DNA of 6,770 nt from an uncultured Actinomyces sp. (lineage in GTDB: Bacteria > Actinomycetota > Actinomycetes > Actinomycetales > Actinomycetaceae). Shown piece by piece: positions 5,652-6,770 of this stretch; the first letter of the stretch is position 1; every line of letters starts with the position of its first letter. The stretch is taken from the NCBI GenBank assembly GCA_902773415.1, contig CACYEE010000259.1, forward strand, positions 1 to 6,770, given 5' to 3'. The notes under the pieces were generated by a model. That model did not search any database, had not been told where the DNA came from, and was given only the letters and a program-made list of their open reading frames with translations. The translations under genes were made by a program, and so were the position numbers.

Positions 5652-6770
5652 TCAATCCTCGCGCAGGTGACGGCCGCGCCGCCGGCGGCGCGCAGGAACC
5701 TGCGGCGCGGACGCCTCGCCGTTGCGATCCGAACCCTCCTGGGCATCGCCGCGAGTCTCGCGCGCCTCGGGCGCGACGGCCTGTCCGGGAGCCGCAAACG
5801 TCTCCGAATGGGTCATCCCCTGGCTCTCGCGGTACCGCTCGATGCGAGACAGAAGCCCCTGAGGATCGAAACTTGCCGTCAGCGACGGAGCAGGCCCGCC
5901 GTTCGCCTCGCTCGCCTGCTGAAGGAACCGCTCGGCAGCCTTTCCGATTTCCTCGACAGTCGGAACGAAGAAGTCCGCTTCGGGCGCCTGGACAAAGCCT
6001 TCATCCCCGCCCTTTTCGTCATAGTCCTCCTCGAAGGACCCGACGATCTCGGCAAAGTCGGGATTGGACTTGACCATCTGCGCCAGCTCCGCCTTCTGCT
6101 CCTCCGCATCGCGGGTCAGGTCTCCGACAGGAAAGGAAAGCCCGGACAGCTTCGACGCCATCGACAGGGCGCTCGCCGCCCCGGACGGATAATGGTGGGG
6201 ACCAAGATAAATCGGCACCCGCACCGCGATGCTCGTGACGTCGATGCCCATCTTTCCCGCATGGAACTCGAAATAGGAACCGAAGGACGCCGGGAACCAG
6301 AAATCGGCATCGAGGATCGGACCTTCGGCCCGTCCTGTCGTGCGGACGATCATGTCCACCGGGCGCGTATGCGGCACAGGCGCGCCGACCGCCGTCAGGC
6401 AAAAGACGCGGCGGACTCCGAAATGCTCGACAATGTCGAACATGTCGGACACGAGGGAATCCCAATGAAAATCCGGTTCGATGCCATGCATGCGCAGGTA
6501 CGGGCTTCCCGTGACGTCGCGCGAAAGAGAGACGATGACATCTTCCCTGCCCATCCCGACAAGGCGGCCCTTGGAAAAATGCACCATCGGACGCGAGGAG
6601 CGGTAGTCGACCAGCGGATCGACGTTGAAGCGAACGGCTGCCTTCTCGTCAAGCCCGGACAGCGACATGTCGACAAGCCTCGTCACCCGGCCGGCATCCG
6701 AACCCGGATTCACGAGCGTGATGACGAGAGTATCGACCTTCTCGTCGATCCCGTCGCAAAACGTGGCAAA
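5652..6770 (-). CDS. PAC2-family protein (proteasome assembly chaperone-like), 5' end outside window
   Basis: 372 residues visible. An in-frame GTG lies at 6713, but the frame stays open to the right edge. The 19 extra codons (ending DTLVITL) run into VNPGSDAGRVTRLVD in the way PAC2 proteins begin (hydrophobic strand, then xDAGxAxxxxxxxL), so the true start is upstream of the window. Other family signs are FNVDPLVDYRSSRP (about 48-61), the segment VFCLTAVGAPVPHTRP, HHYPSGAASAL, and VPTVEEIGKAAERFL near the end of the domain. The family is named for eukaryotic proteasome assembly chaperones; the role of bacterial members is not established. The last 85 or so residues are low-complexity and polar, ending in five consecutive arginines before GRHLRED. 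It is convergent with the SpeE-like gene, 13 bases away. No signal peptide or membrane helix is seen in the visible part. Confidence 0.88.
   Translation of the reverse strand, partial: FATFCDGIDEKVDTLVITLVNPGSDAGRVTRLVDMSLSGLDEKAAVRFNVDPLVDYRSSRPMVHFSKGRLVGMGREDVIVSLSRDVTGSPYLRMHGIEPDFHWDSLVSDMFDIVEHFGVRRVFCLTAVGAPVPHTRPVDMIVRTTGRAEGPILDADFWFPASFGSYFEFHAGKMGIDVTSIAVRVPIYLGPHHYPSGAASALSMASKLSGLSFPVGDLTRDAEEQKAELAQMVKSNPDFAEIVGSFEEDYDEKGGDEGFVQAPEADFFVPTVEEIGKAAERFLQQASEANGGPAPSLTASFDPQGLLSRIERYRESQGMTHSETFAAPGQAVAPEARETRGDAQEGSDRNGEASAPQVPARRRRRGRHLRED
5675..5692. repeat. 18-base perfect palindrome inside the PAC2 3' end
   Basis: CGCGCCGCCGGCGGCGCG is a perfect GC-only palindrome centred between 5683 and 5684. 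It encodes the Arg5 run of the PAC2 tail. It starts 36 bases past the stop of the convergent SpeE-like gene, so plus-strand read-through RNA would fold here. No U-run follows in either direction. It may simply reflect CGN arginine codons. Confidence 0.6.

Noticed and set aside
4658..5797. Minus-strand open frame of 379 codons opposite the SpeE-like gene
   Set aside because: Overlaps dinB and PAC2 coding sequence and has no recognisable domain; a codon-bias artefact.
1..6770. CRISPR arrays, tRNA or rRNA genes, insertion sequences, attachment sites
   Set aside because: No regularly spaced repeats apart from the three MraZ boxes, no cloverleaf-like sequence, no transposase or integrase frame, and gene content and base use are uniform.

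Overview
The window looks like chromosomal DNA of a high-GC actinomycetote (Actinomycetota). No lineage below phylum can be named safely. The reasons are the GC-rich third codon positions, a DUF3040 gene next to mraZ, an actinobacterial-type spermidine-synthase-like protein and a PAC2-family protein. There is no sign of phage, plasmid, insertion sequence, CRISPR array, tRNA or rRNA.

Right to left on the minus strand, positions 4769 to 1 hold the head of a division and cell wall (dcw/mra) cluster and its usual actinobacterial upstream neighbours. These are dinB (DNA polymerase IV), a DUF3040 membrane protein, mraZ, rsmH (mraW), an ftsL-like gene, and the first 301 codons of a class B penicillin-binding protein (ftsI/pbpB), which runs off the left edge. 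rsmH, ftsL and ftsI are translationally coupled (4-base and 1-base overlaps). mraZ lies 112 bases upstream of rsmH. A factor-independent terminator separates DUF3040 from the mra operon, so mraZ starts a new transcript. Its promoter region carries three GTGGRN boxes spaced exactly 10 bases apart, the classical MraZ autoregulatory operator, and a plausible promoter sits inside them.

On the right, a plus-strand gene at 4799-5638 encodes a spermidine-synthase-fold methyltransferase-like protein. It is divergent from dinB with only 29 bases between the starts, and it may be read from a leaderless mRNA. It converges, 13 bases apart, on a PAC2-family gene (minus strand, 5652 to the right edge) whose N-terminus is outside the window.

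Together the left genes handle septal peptidoglycan synthesis, its control and ribosome maturation (RsmH methylates 16S rRNA). dinB is a translesion polymerase. The roles of the DUF3040, SpeE-like and PAC2 proteins are not settled. I found no clearly novel system. The points worth a second look are regulatory (MraZ boxes, compact divergent promoter, inverted repeats) and the unusual C-terminus of the PAC2 protein.
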